Source: Bacteroidales bacterium
GTDB taxonomy: Bacteria; Bacteroidota; Bacteroidia; Bacteroidales; VadinHA17
DNA: 64,000 bases
Assembly (NCBI GenBank): GCA_024763075.1
Contig: JANTGF010000001.1
Coordinates: 1-64,000, forward strand
Direction: 5' to 3'
Shown here: positions 1 through 6,897 of the stretch, piece by piece
How positions within the stretch are numbered: position 1 is the first letter of the stretch
How the letters are laid out: each line of letters starts with the position of its first letter
Program-made: the position numbers and the translations under genes
The notes under the pieces: generated by a model
The model's input: the letters and a program-made list of their open reading frames with translations, nothing else
What the model was told of the DNA's origin: nothing
Database searches by the model: none

Positions 1-360
1 ATTGACATTATAGTACTTAAGCTTGTTTTGCCTTTTAGTTATTCCTGAATTTATTTACTAACTTTAGGGGAAGTTATGAATGGAATCTTTTTTTTCAGAT
101 TTTTTTTGCTTAGGCAATAATAGTTCTGTTGTAATTGAAATGAGTTATTTGTAATTCTTCGGGTCAACATCACCGGAATATCCAGCACCAAAGCAAGTGA
201 CATTCAAACTTCAGTTCTGGTAAAACCAGTTAATTTTGAAATATATTTATAAAATGGAAATATTTTTTCAAAGTAATGGTATTTCCTTAGTTTTAATTCT
301 TTATCATGTTTGCAATCAAATAAGTTTTTTTGAACCACATCTATTAAAATAGTTGTTATA
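1..360. other. AT-rich region without a supportable gene
   Basis: No gene is convincing here. The stretch is AT-rich and probably carries the promoter of the gene starting at 361. An open stretch without a start codon (about 139-252, +) and a 75-codon minus-strand frame (204-431) that runs antisense into the next gene were considered and set aside. Confidence 0.5.
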
Positions 361-981
361 GTGAGAAAAATTTCTGCAATAATTGTTTTGTCATTTGTTT
401 TATTTGTTTGTCTGTTGTCAATCCTTTTCAATTCAAGGGTAAGAAAGGCGACTGATAAGAGTTTTACGGTTTTGAGGACTGAACTCTACGATTGTGAATT
501 TAAAAATAATCGAAATAAGGAGAAGTATATTCAATGTCTCTTTTCGGAGAATATAAATGTATCGGATATATATTTAGTAGGATCTAACTATGATTCGATT
601 TCCCTTAGTAAAGTAATTACTAGTATAAGATTAATCTATAGATTTTATGGTTCGTCATGTGTACAATGTGTTGAAGATGAACTAGATATTATCAAACAAC
701 TTGCTGATAGTATTGGGGCAAATAATATAATTATTATTTCTGATTATGATAATATCAATATGCTAAGTGCAATTATAAACCGAAAAAATATTACATCATC
801 ATATTTTATTTTCAACAAGAAGTTTGAATTGCTTATTGATGATGATGAACGAGCAATTCCATCATTTTTCCTATTGGACACTAATCTTTGTACTAGATTT
901 GTTTTTAAGACAGGTGGTCATCAAAATATATCTGACCCTTACTACAAAAGAATAATCTGGTTCTTCAAAAATGGATATTAA
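361..981 (+). CDS. Membrane-anchored thioredoxin-like protein
   Basis: A 206-residue protein with an uncleaved-looking N-terminal hydrophobic segment (about residues 4-24) followed by an extracytoplasmic domain. Cys100-Val-Gln-Cys103 forms a CxxC motif preceded by a hydrophobic strand, as in redoxin/TlpA-like domains, and a later IPSFFLLD stretch resembles the cis-proline strand of the thioredoxin fold. The start is GTG at 361; no in-frame ATG exists between the stop at 331 and this point. It lies 60 bp upstream of a pair of exported cysteine-containing peptides and of a 6-bladed propeller lipoprotein, a neighbourhood often seen with such redoxins in Bacteroidota. A role in oxidising or reducing those peptides is inference. 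Codon use is AT-rich like the whole 1-3100 patch. Confidence 0.75.
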   Translation: MRKISAIIVLSFVLFVCLLSILFNSRVRKATDKSFTVLRTELYDCEFKNNRNKEKYIQCLFSENINVSDIYLVGSNYDSISLSKVITSIRLIYRFYGSSCVQCVEDELDIIKQLADSIGANNIIIISDYDNINMLSAIINRKNITSSYFIFNKKFELLIDDDERAIPSFFLLDTNLCTRFVFKTGGHQNISDPYYKRIIWFFKNGY

Positions 982-1336
982 TATTTTCTAGGCTAATCCT
1001 TTATGCCTTAAATTAAGGGAAGAAATAAAACAAGAGACACTATGAAAAAAGTAAAATTCATTCTCGTATTATCATCCTTGATAATCGTTACTATCTGCAC
1101 CCTTAATGTGCAAAACAGTTTTATTACGGCGAAAAGGGCTGGTTATTCTAGTTTATTTGACATAATAACTTTAAATACCGCTAAGGCCAGTATTCCAGCT
1201 CCCGATTGTAACGGTGAGGACTGTGATGACGCTAATGGTAATAAATATAACACTGGTGGTATCGGTAATAAAATTAGATGTTGTGGTGTTGCTGATGAAG
1301 AACGTGGAAAGCAAGAATCATAGTCATAACAGATTG
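895..1336 (+). repeat. Direct repeat unit 1 (redoxin tail plus NVEALA-like gene)
   Basis: Unit 1 of a tandem direct duplication. It runs from the last codons of the thioredoxin-like gene, through the spacer containing GGCTAATCCTTTATGCC, the first peptide gene and the shared tail AATCATAGTCATAACAGATTG. It is repeated at 1428-1873 with an offset of 533-537 bp. Nucleotide similarity is very high over the signal-peptide half of the peptide gene and lower in the redoxin tail. Confidence 0.85.
1042..1323 (+). CDS. NVEALA-like exported small cysteine peptide, copy 1
   Basis: A 93-residue peptide. Residues 1-28 are a Lys-rich start and a hydrophobic segment; a second landmark is LNTAKAS at 44-50, which occupies the place of the NVEALA motif of the Bacteroidota NVEALA family and also looks like a signal-peptidase AxA site. 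The short tail has four cysteines (56, 61, 80, 81) in an acidic, Asn/Asp-rich context (CNGEDCDD and a CC pair). Function of NVEALA proteins is unknown; they are thought to be exported. The neighbouring redoxin and the even cysteine number suggest two disulfides, which is inference. It is almost identical to the copy at 1579-1860 up to residue 70 and diverges after that. Confidence 0.75.
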   Translation: MKKVKFILVLSSLIIVTICTLNVQNSFITAKRAGYSSLFDIITLNTAKASIPAPDCNGEDCDDANGNKYNTGGIGNKIRCCGVADEERGKQES

Positions 1337-1395
1337 TATAATTTTAATTGGAAAATATATGGCTATCTCCCGATTATTTTATGCTCTATAAAAAT

Positions 1396-1532
1396 GTGTT
1401 TCCCGTATTAGATCCTATCTTCACATAAGATTTGCTTTTAAAGAAGGTGGTCATCAGAATAAAGCTGACCCTAACTACAAAAAATATGATTCTGGTTTTT
1501 CAAAAATTGATAATAATTATTTCCCAGGCTAA
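1396..1532 (+). pseudogene. C-terminal fragment of a second thioredoxin-like gene
   Basis: Read in the frame of position 1428, this stretch gives RFAFKEGGHQNKADPNYKK, matching the tail of the 361-981 protein (RFVFKTGGHQNISDPYYKR) at equivalent positions, then stops at 1530-1532. Just upstream, 1396-1420 encodes a VLDP-like stretch one base out of frame. Only the C-terminus of the gene is present, with no start. Sequence divergence from the intact gene shows it came from a paralogue rather than from a fresh copy of the same gene. Confidence 0.6.
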
Positions 1533-1873
1533 TCCTTTATGCCTTAAAATTAAAGGAAGAAATAAAACAAGAAATACTATGAAAAAAGTAAAATTCATTC
1601 TCGTATTATCATCCTTGATAATCGTTACTATCTGCACCCTTAATATTCAAAACAGTTTTATTACGGCGAAAAGGGCTGGTTATTCTAGTTTAATTGACAT
1701 AATAACTTTAAATACCGCTAAGGCTAGTATTCCAACTCCCGATTGCAACGGTGAAGACTGCGATGACGCTAATGATAATAAATATAACACTCTTACTATC
1801 GGTAATAAAATAACATGCTGCGGAGCTGCTTGGATGACTCGTGGAAAGCAAGAATCATAGTCATAACAGATTG
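1428..1873 (+). repeat. Direct repeat unit 2
   Basis: Second unit of the tandem duplication described at 895-1336. It holds the redoxin-gene fragment and the second NVEALA-like peptide gene, and ends in the same AATCATAGTCATAACAGATTG. A unique 91-bp spacer (1337-1427) separates the units. Confidence 0.85.
1579..1860 (+). CDS. NVEALA-like exported small cysteine peptide, copy 2
   Basis: A 93-residue peptide starting at the ATG that aligns with copy 1; the longer open frame from 1432 is out of keeping with that copy and overlaps the redoxin fragment. It keeps the hydrophobic N-terminus, the LNTAKAS site and all four tail cysteines (56, 61, 80, 81). Differences cluster in the tail: GGIGNKIRCCGVADEE in copy 1 becomes LTIGNKITCCGAAWMT here. 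The conserved leader with a variable tail is the pattern expected of a precursor or paralogue family, though no maturation enzyme of a known peptide pathway is visible beside it. It is followed after 93 bp by a propeller lipoprotein on the same strand. Confidence 0.75.
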   Translation: MKKVKFILVLSSLIIVTICTLNIQNSFITAKRAGYSSLIDIITLNTAKASIPTPDCNGEDCDDANDNKYNTLTIGNKITCCGAAWMTRGKQES

Positions 1874-1953
1874 AAATGATTTAGAACATTTTACAATAAA
1901 TTTCATCCTTTCAATAAGCTAAGGTTAAATCTTATATATTGTTTATACTTATT

Positions 1954-3057
1954 ATGAAGACATCTGTTACTATAATAGTAGTTACATTTATTCTCTTTAG
2001 TTGCTCAACAGGTGAGATAAAGACAAACAAGGTTGTTAAAATTGATATTGAAGATAAAAGTGACATCTTTTTACCAAAAGTTATAATAGAATCTGTAATT
2101 CCTTTAGAAACAAATGATTCCACATTATTAGGTGAAATTGAATCAATAGAATATTTTTCTAATCGATTTTATTTGCTTGATATTTTTTCTAGTAAATCTT
2201 TGATAGAATTCTCCAAGGATGGTAGCTATGTAAACAAAACGTCTTTTGGTAGAGGGCCACACGAAATGATAAACCCTTTCGCTTTTTTTGTGGATGGAGA
2301 CAATGAAACAGTTTTAGTCTGGGATCAGACACTTAATACAATGTTCAAATACGATTTAGAATTAAACAGCTTATCAAAAAATGAATACCACCGTCCCATT
2401 CAAAACTTCGCAATATTAAATAAAAATGAAATACTTGTACAATCTCATTTTTATAAAGATTATATTTATAAATTATATACTAATAACTTTGATAAAATTA
2501 TTGGACAATATATCAAAGATTACCAATATTCTGGAGTTTATGGGCTGCTTAGACCCATAAGTGCTGGTAAACGCATCTTGTTGATTGCACCATTGGATTA
2601 TAATGTTTACCAATTAACCGGCCACGATATACATAGTGAGTATTATTTTGATTTTGGTAAATATAAATTGAAACAGGAAGAATGTGAAAATAGTAGCATT
2701 ACACGGATTTGGAAACTAATCAATTCAGGGCAAAGGGTTTCATCTCTTTACGAAATTGCTGAAAGTGAAAACTTTCTTTTATTTCATGTATATTTTAATC
2801 AAAAAACAATCTTTTATGCTTATTCTTTTATTTCAGGAAAGGCATTACGGTTAAATGATTATTTTGATAATGGCATTCTACCTGTATGTAATATAAGAGG
2901 AACAATTGAGAAGGATATTTTTTATGCATTGGTTGAACCTATTGAGATGATAATGTTTCAAAAAAGGGCAGGTCTGAAATTTTCTGAGGCTGAGATAAGC
3001 ATTAACCAAAATCCGATTTTAATAACCTTCAGTATTTCATCTGAAATATTAAAATAA
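1954..3057 (+). CDS. 6-bladed beta-propeller lipoprotein
   Basis: A 367-residue protein starting at the ATG of 1954 (a TTG lies 15 bp upstream). The N-terminus is a lipoprotein signal, with the hydrophobic run ending in FILFSCS so that the Cys would be lipidated. The rest resembles the 6-bladed propeller family of Bacteroidota (BF3164-like, often annotated DUF4934): VIPLETNDSTLLGEIESIEY, then a NRFYLLDIFSSKSLIEFSKDG blade and the signature FGRGPHE turn near residue 100. These lipoproteins frequently sit beside NVEALA peptides and redoxins, as here. The biochemical role is unknown; a surface or periplasmic scaffold or binding function is inference. Confidence 0.8.
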   Translation: MKTSVTIIVVTFILFSCSTGEIKTNKVVKIDIEDKSDIFLPKVIIESVIPLETNDSTLLGEIESIEYFSNRFYLLDIFSSKSLIEFSKDGSYVNKTSFGRGPHEMINPFAFFVDGDNETVLVWDQTLNTMFKYDLELNSLSKNEYHRPIQNFAILNKNEILVQSHFYKDYIYKLYTNNFDKIIGQYIKDYQYSGVYGLLRPISAGKRILLIAPLDYNVYQLTGHDIHSEYYFDFGKYKLKQEECENSSITRIWKLINSGQRVSSLYEIAESENFLLFHVYFNQKTIFYAYSFISGKALRLNDYFDNGILPVCNIRGTIEKDIFYALVEPIEMIMFQKRAGLKFSEAEISINQNPILITFSISSEILK

Positions 3058-3185
3058 ATGATGCTTTTTGTTTAGTTGAAGGTCAGCTTGATAATTGGAT
3101 ATAAAATTAAACTTTTTATCTATGTAAGCCTTCGTCCATCTGCACTTCATGAAACTGATCTTATCCGGACTACTGTAATAATTAT

Positions 3186-3359
3186 TTAGTGAGCCGTGAT
3201 GTAAATACCTAAGCGGAGATCATCTATCCGCTTCTGAGCGTAAGAAAACTGATCATCGGCCGGAATAGCTGCCTGCCTGCATGAATTTATAAATGCGGGT
3301 GAAAACAGAATCAGGAAACCGGCAAACAGAATCGAAATATTTCTCAAAATGCTTTTCAA
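3186..3359 (-). pseudogene. Truncated lipoprotein fragment (or very short lipoprotein)
   Basis: The minus strand encodes 57 residues from a TTG at 3359: a basic start, a hydrophobic run ILFAGFLILFSPAFINSC with a Cys at residue 27 resembling a lipobox, then a well-formed soluble stretch DDQFSYAQKRIDDLRLGIYI ending abruptly in a stop. It follows the DUF5009 gene (3403-4521) by 43 bp in the same direction. The start of the mature domain looks like the beginning of a larger protein, so I read this as a gene truncated where the AT-rich patch begins; a genuine short lipoprotein is the alternative. The family is not recognised. The remaining sequence between 3058 and 3185 holds nothing I can identify. 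Confidence 0.45.
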
Positions 3360-3402
3360 TGAATGCCTGTCTTATGTGTGAATTATTCCTTTTAGCTATA
3401 GG

Positions 3403-4521
3403 CTAAACTCTCAAAAATATTTTATTTTTATAGAGATAGTACAGAAAATACCATTCAGCAATTAATACCCCGATAATTATTATTACAGGTCCGTAAACTC
3501 CGGCAGGTTTTGATAACCATCCGAGCAGGAATTCAGACATGTGGTTGAAATCAATGATCCTCCTTCCGAGATAAATGGTAATGGAATTTAACCCGATAAC
3601 CCTGAAAAATAAAGTCCAGTTGTTCCAGCCTTTCACGTCAATTACATAATAAAAAAGAGTGATGAGCAGAAAACTTATGCCGGCTGTTAATAAGTTGAAA
3701 GGAACGGTCCAGACTTTTTTAATGATTGGATAAACAGGTGAAAGTATAAGTGCAATAATAACCAGAACTACTCCGGAAATCAGCAACCAGTTCGTTTTCT
3801 TTTGAGGAGTAATTTCCTTATTTCGCAGAATGTATCCGGCAAGTGAACCCAACAGTGTTACAGAGGTAGCTGAAACAATACAGAGCAGCCCTTCAGGGTC
3901 ATAGGTGCCTCCGTAAAGATGACCGGGAAGAAAATGCTGGTCAATCCAGGAATTTATGCTTCCTTCGGCGGTAAGTACACCAGGGCCAAAACCGGCTACC
4001 GGAACCAATAGTTGCAGGATGGCAATTACTGCGAGAATACCAGCCAACCAAATGATACGGGTGCGTACATTTTTAGAATAGATCACAATTAAAGCGGTAA
4101 AAAAATAGGCAAGACCGATTTGTGCCAGTACACTTGCAGCACGCATGTCTGAGAACCCGTCTCTTAATGCTCCGTTGTAAATAAACCCGAAAATAACAAG
4201 TAAAATCATGCGACGGAAAACTTTCCTTGTTAAGATGCTTTTTGAAACTCCACGTTGAAGTTTTCCGGTTATGGCAAAAGGAATGGCAACCCCGGAAATA
4301 AACATAAATAATGGGAAGATAAGATCATAAAAATGAAAGCCAACCCAATGTGAATGATGCATCTGTGCAGCAAATGGTTTAAGCCAATTCCAATTTGTTG
4401 CTTTTGTCAATAATACCAAAAAGGCTTCTCCGCCTATTATCCAAAACATGTCAAATCCCCGTAAAGTATCCAATGATTTTAATCTCTGATCCGGGTTTGT
4501 TCTGATAGATTCTTCTGTCAT
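3403..4521 (-). CDS. DUF5009 / heparan-alpha-glucosaminide N-acetyltransferase-like membrane protein
   Basis: A 372-residue integral membrane protein with about ten hydrophobic segments. The N-terminal RLKSLDTLRGFDMFWIIGGE and the following HHSHWVGFHFYDLIFPLFMF with FISGVAIPF are typical of the DUF5009/HGSNAT-like acyltransferase group, in which membrane-embedded residues pass acetyl groups to sugars outside the cytoplasm. Its position at the end of the sugar-degradation island, 6 bp after the alpha-glucuronidase-like gene, points to modification of a glycan or oligosaccharide. The acyl donor and acceptor are not shown by sequence. Last intact gene of the island. Confidence 0.85.
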   Translation of the reverse strand: MTEESIRTNPDQRLKSLDTLRGFDMFWIIGGEAFLVLLTKATNWNWLKPFAAQMHHSHWVGFHFYDLIFPLFMFISGVAIPFAITGKLQRGVSKSILTRKVFRRMILLVIFGFIYNGALRDGFSDMRAASVLAQIGLAYFFTALIVIYSKNVRTRIIWLAGILAVIAILQLLVPVAGFGPGVLTAEGSINSWIDQHFLPGHLYGGTYDPEGLLCIVSATSVTLLGSLAGYILRNKEITPQKKTNWLLISGVVLVIIALILSPVYPIIKKVWTVPFNLLTAGISFLLITLFYYVIDVKGWNNWTLFFRVIGLNSITIYLGRRIIDFNHMSEFLLGWLSKPAGVYGPVIIIIGVLIAEWYFLYYLYKNKIFLRV

Positions 4522-4527
4522 AATAAG

Positions 4528-6897
4528 TTAATTTATTGGTTTGTTAATTTTGAGTAACCATACATCGGTTACTTTTGAATATTTCCTCCAGTTCAGTTGG
4601 GCTTCATCAGGAGCATCAAAGCTGATTTCCAGGTTGCCGTTTTTAATGATTTCTTTCGGAAGTATAAACTCTTTAAAAGTTTCCAGTTCCTTATTATATA
4701 AAACAGGTTTCAATCTGACTCCGTTTGCCCTGAGAAGTGCTTCACCGTATCCTGATACACGTATGAGATAATCGCTTTCTTCATTAAGTCTTTCATATTT
4801 CAGAACCGGGGTAAACTGAAACAATTGAGTAGATAACCTCCTGCGACTGAATCCGTTATCCCACCATGCATAATCAATGGCATCATCGGTGTGGGAAATA
4901 ACGTGTAAACCTTCAGAGGCACTGGAAATATTATCATAATAATTACCCTGCCCCGGATGGCTCCATGTTCTGATTACCTCCAGTCTTTTAAGCTTCTCCT
5001 TTTCGGTTTTCATTTTCCTGACCTTCACAAATTCATCTTCCAGCCACCATCGGTTGTTGAGTGGATAATTTACAAAATCAAGAACACATCCACGCTCATA
5101 CCCTCTGGCCTGATATTTTGGGACACTTGTTTGTAGCCCGATTGATTTGTAAAGTGCATCGCAATATAACTCAATCTTATTCTTTAATTCTGGTTCAACT
5201 GGAAAACTGTCGGCTTTGGTAACTGTTTCAAGGGCTTTTGCCATACTTTTATCAGCCCCCATTTTCTTTGCTTTTTCCAAAATCCGGTTGGCTTCAGTTT
5301 CCAGATTTTGCTCATAAATCAACCTTCTTCTGGTATAAGCGTCATAATATGCCCGCATAAGCAATTGCTGCCATCTCCAGTTTCCGGAAAGCTCAGGATG
5401 AGAAGATTCAAGGCTTTGCCAAAGAGCCAGCGTACCTTCCACTGCCCCATTTTGAATCAGCGGACCAACCCAGTTACGCTCCAGTGCCAGAATACCATCA
5501 GCAGCATTCTGAGCAACATCCCCCCCCAAAAACAATTTACAATAATCAACAACGATGTCTCTTACATCCCTGGACGGATCCCAGCCCACCTGATTCCAGA
5601 CAATTTTATTTACATCGTCATTAATTCCGTCGGAGTAACTTAAAAAACCATTTGTAAAGGGAATGTCTGCCCTTAATATCTTCGCATAGTAATATGGTTG
5701 GGGATTTGTAGGTTCCCGGCCAAGGGTTAAAGCGAAAGCCTGATCCCAGTTCTCAACAGGATACTGGCACCGGACTGTGTGGGTAATGTCTCCGTAAAGA
5801 CGGTGTAAATATTTTTTTGGTAAAACTTTTCTTTCCAGGTTAACAGTGGGGCTACCTGGACCATAGACTACTCCTTTCAACCAGTCAGGGCTGTATTTTA
5901 TCAGGTATCCGATAAAATATTCTATCTTTTCCCGGTCAAAGCCTTGTAATGAAATCCAGACATCTGCTCCCGGATGATATTTTTTTAATAACCTGGAAAG
6001 TTCTCTTAAATGAGGCAAAACATACATAGGATGATTATCTCCCGGATCACCTCCCGGAAAGAAAATGGCATCAAGCCTGGGAATTGATTTATAAAAGTCC
6101 TCATGCTGCTTAAGTTCTTTTTTCCTGACTTTCTCATCACTCAAATCTCCGGTTGCAGGTGTCCAAACCCAGTAGTCCATATCATATTTTTCACAAATCT
6201 CACTTATTTTTATATGCATTTTTTTGTGAGGCATGATCATATGAACACTCTGCGTATCAGATTGGAAGGGAATATCTTCTATACTGTTGGAGCCAAAAAG
6301 TGCCAGCTCACGGATGTATTGATCATATTGCTGAACGGTCCATGCATCCCATGAATTTGCTGTGTTACGGTATCCCAGCTGGTGGCCCCGGATAGGATAG
6401 ACGGGGGAGGATGCAATATCCGTTTTACCGGTCAGGGTAATCTGCTTCTCTGAAAAATTCAGTTTTCTAAGTAGTTGTCCTGTTCCGTACAACAAACCAC
6501 GCTGGTCCGCCCCGATAATCCAGATGGTGGTCCTCCCTTTTCCTTTTTCTGCAAAGACTCTGTATCCTTCGGGAAGATTTTCCGGTGATTTCAATTCTTC
6601 ATTATGGGGTATTTCTACACCCTTGAGAAACTTCTCCTCGGATAAGGCAAATGCAATGGTGGGCGGATTATTCACCCATTTCTCCGTACTTTTCCATTTA
6701 ACGGAGGATCTTTTTTCTACTTCCTCTGTTATTACCTTCAACAAGGTGCTGCTAAAATCGGACTTTATCCCGGGAGAAAACAGGATCTTTGCTCTTGTAA
6801 GATCTATTTCAGGCAAGATTTCATTTTTGCTTTTTTCAGGTGTGCAGGAAACAATCAGGAACGATAAAAATATAAATAGATTAAGCGTAGTTTTCAT
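4528..6897 (-). CDS. Alpha-glucuronidase-family-like glycoside hydrolase, lipoprotein
   Basis: A 789-residue protein with a lipoprotein signal (hydrophobic run ending IVSCTPEKS). Residues about 30-160 look like the zincin-like N-domain shared by GH67 and GH20: LPEGYRVFAEKGKGRTTIWI then GADQRGLLYGTGQLLRKL. A TIM-barrel-like region follows (about 165-480: SSPVYPIRGHQLGYR, FFPGGDPGDN, FTNGFLSYSDGINDDVN) and a helical C-terminal half (about 490-789). This fits the broad alpha-glucuronidase-like hydrolase group; true GH67 or GH115 membership and the catalytic acids cannot be fixed by eye. Its ATG overlaps the stop of the upstream gene by 4 bp (6894-6897), showing translational coupling. The coding strand has a run of eight G (5520-5527). 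Confidence 0.75.
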   Translation of the reverse strand: MKTTLNLFIFLSFLIVSCTPEKSKNEILPEIDLTRAKILFSPGIKSDFSSTLLKVITEEVEKRSSVKWKSTEKWVNNPPTIAFALSEEKFLKGVEIPHNEELKSPENLPEGYRVFAEKGKGRTTIWIIGADQRGLLYGTGQLLRKLNFSEKQITLTGKTDIASSPVYPIRGHQLGYRNTANSWDAWTVQQYDQYIRELALFGSNSIEDIPFQSDTQSVHMIMPHKKMHIKISEICEKYDMDYWVWTPATGDLSDEKVRKKELKQHEDFYKSIPRLDAIFFPGGDPGDNHPMYVLPHLRELSRLLKKYHPGADVWISLQGFDREKIEYFIGYLIKYSPDWLKGVVYGPGSPTVNLERKVLPKKYLHRLYGDITHTVRCQYPVENWDQAFALTLGREPTNPQPYYYAKILRADIPFTNGFLSYSDGINDDVNKIVWNQVGWDPSRDVRDIVVDYCKLFLGGDVAQNAADGILALERNWVGPLIQNGAVEGTLALWQSLESSHPELSGNWRWQQLLMRAYYDAYTRRRLIYEQNLETEANRILEKAKKMGADKSMAKALETVTKADSFPVEPELKNKIELYCDALYKSIGLQTSVPKYQARGYERGCVLDFVNYPLNNRWWLEDEFVKVRKMKTEKEKLKRLEVIRTWSHPGQGNYYDNISSASEGLHVISHTDDAIDYAWWDNGFSRRRLSTQLFQFTPVLKYERLNEESDYLIRVSGYGEALLRANGVRLKPVLYNKELETFKEFILPKEIIKNGNLEISFDAPDEAQLNWRKYSKVTDVWLLKINKPIN

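Noticed and set aside
139-252. Open plus-strand stretch (37 codons)
   Set aside because: Lacks a start codon, no family recognised, could be chance in AT-rich DNA.
204-431. 75-codon minus-strand ORF
   Set aside because: It runs antisense across the start of the redoxin gene, has no recognisable features and low-complexity AT-rich composition.
1432-1578. Long N-terminal extension of the second NVEALA-like gene
   Set aside because: It has no counterpart in copy 1 and lies in a different frame over the redoxin fragment; the ATG at 1579 aligns exactly with copy 1.
3391-3407. Stem TTTAGC/GCTAAA at the end of the DUF5009 gene
   Set aside because: Six pairs overlapping the stop codon with no T run; not a supported terminator.
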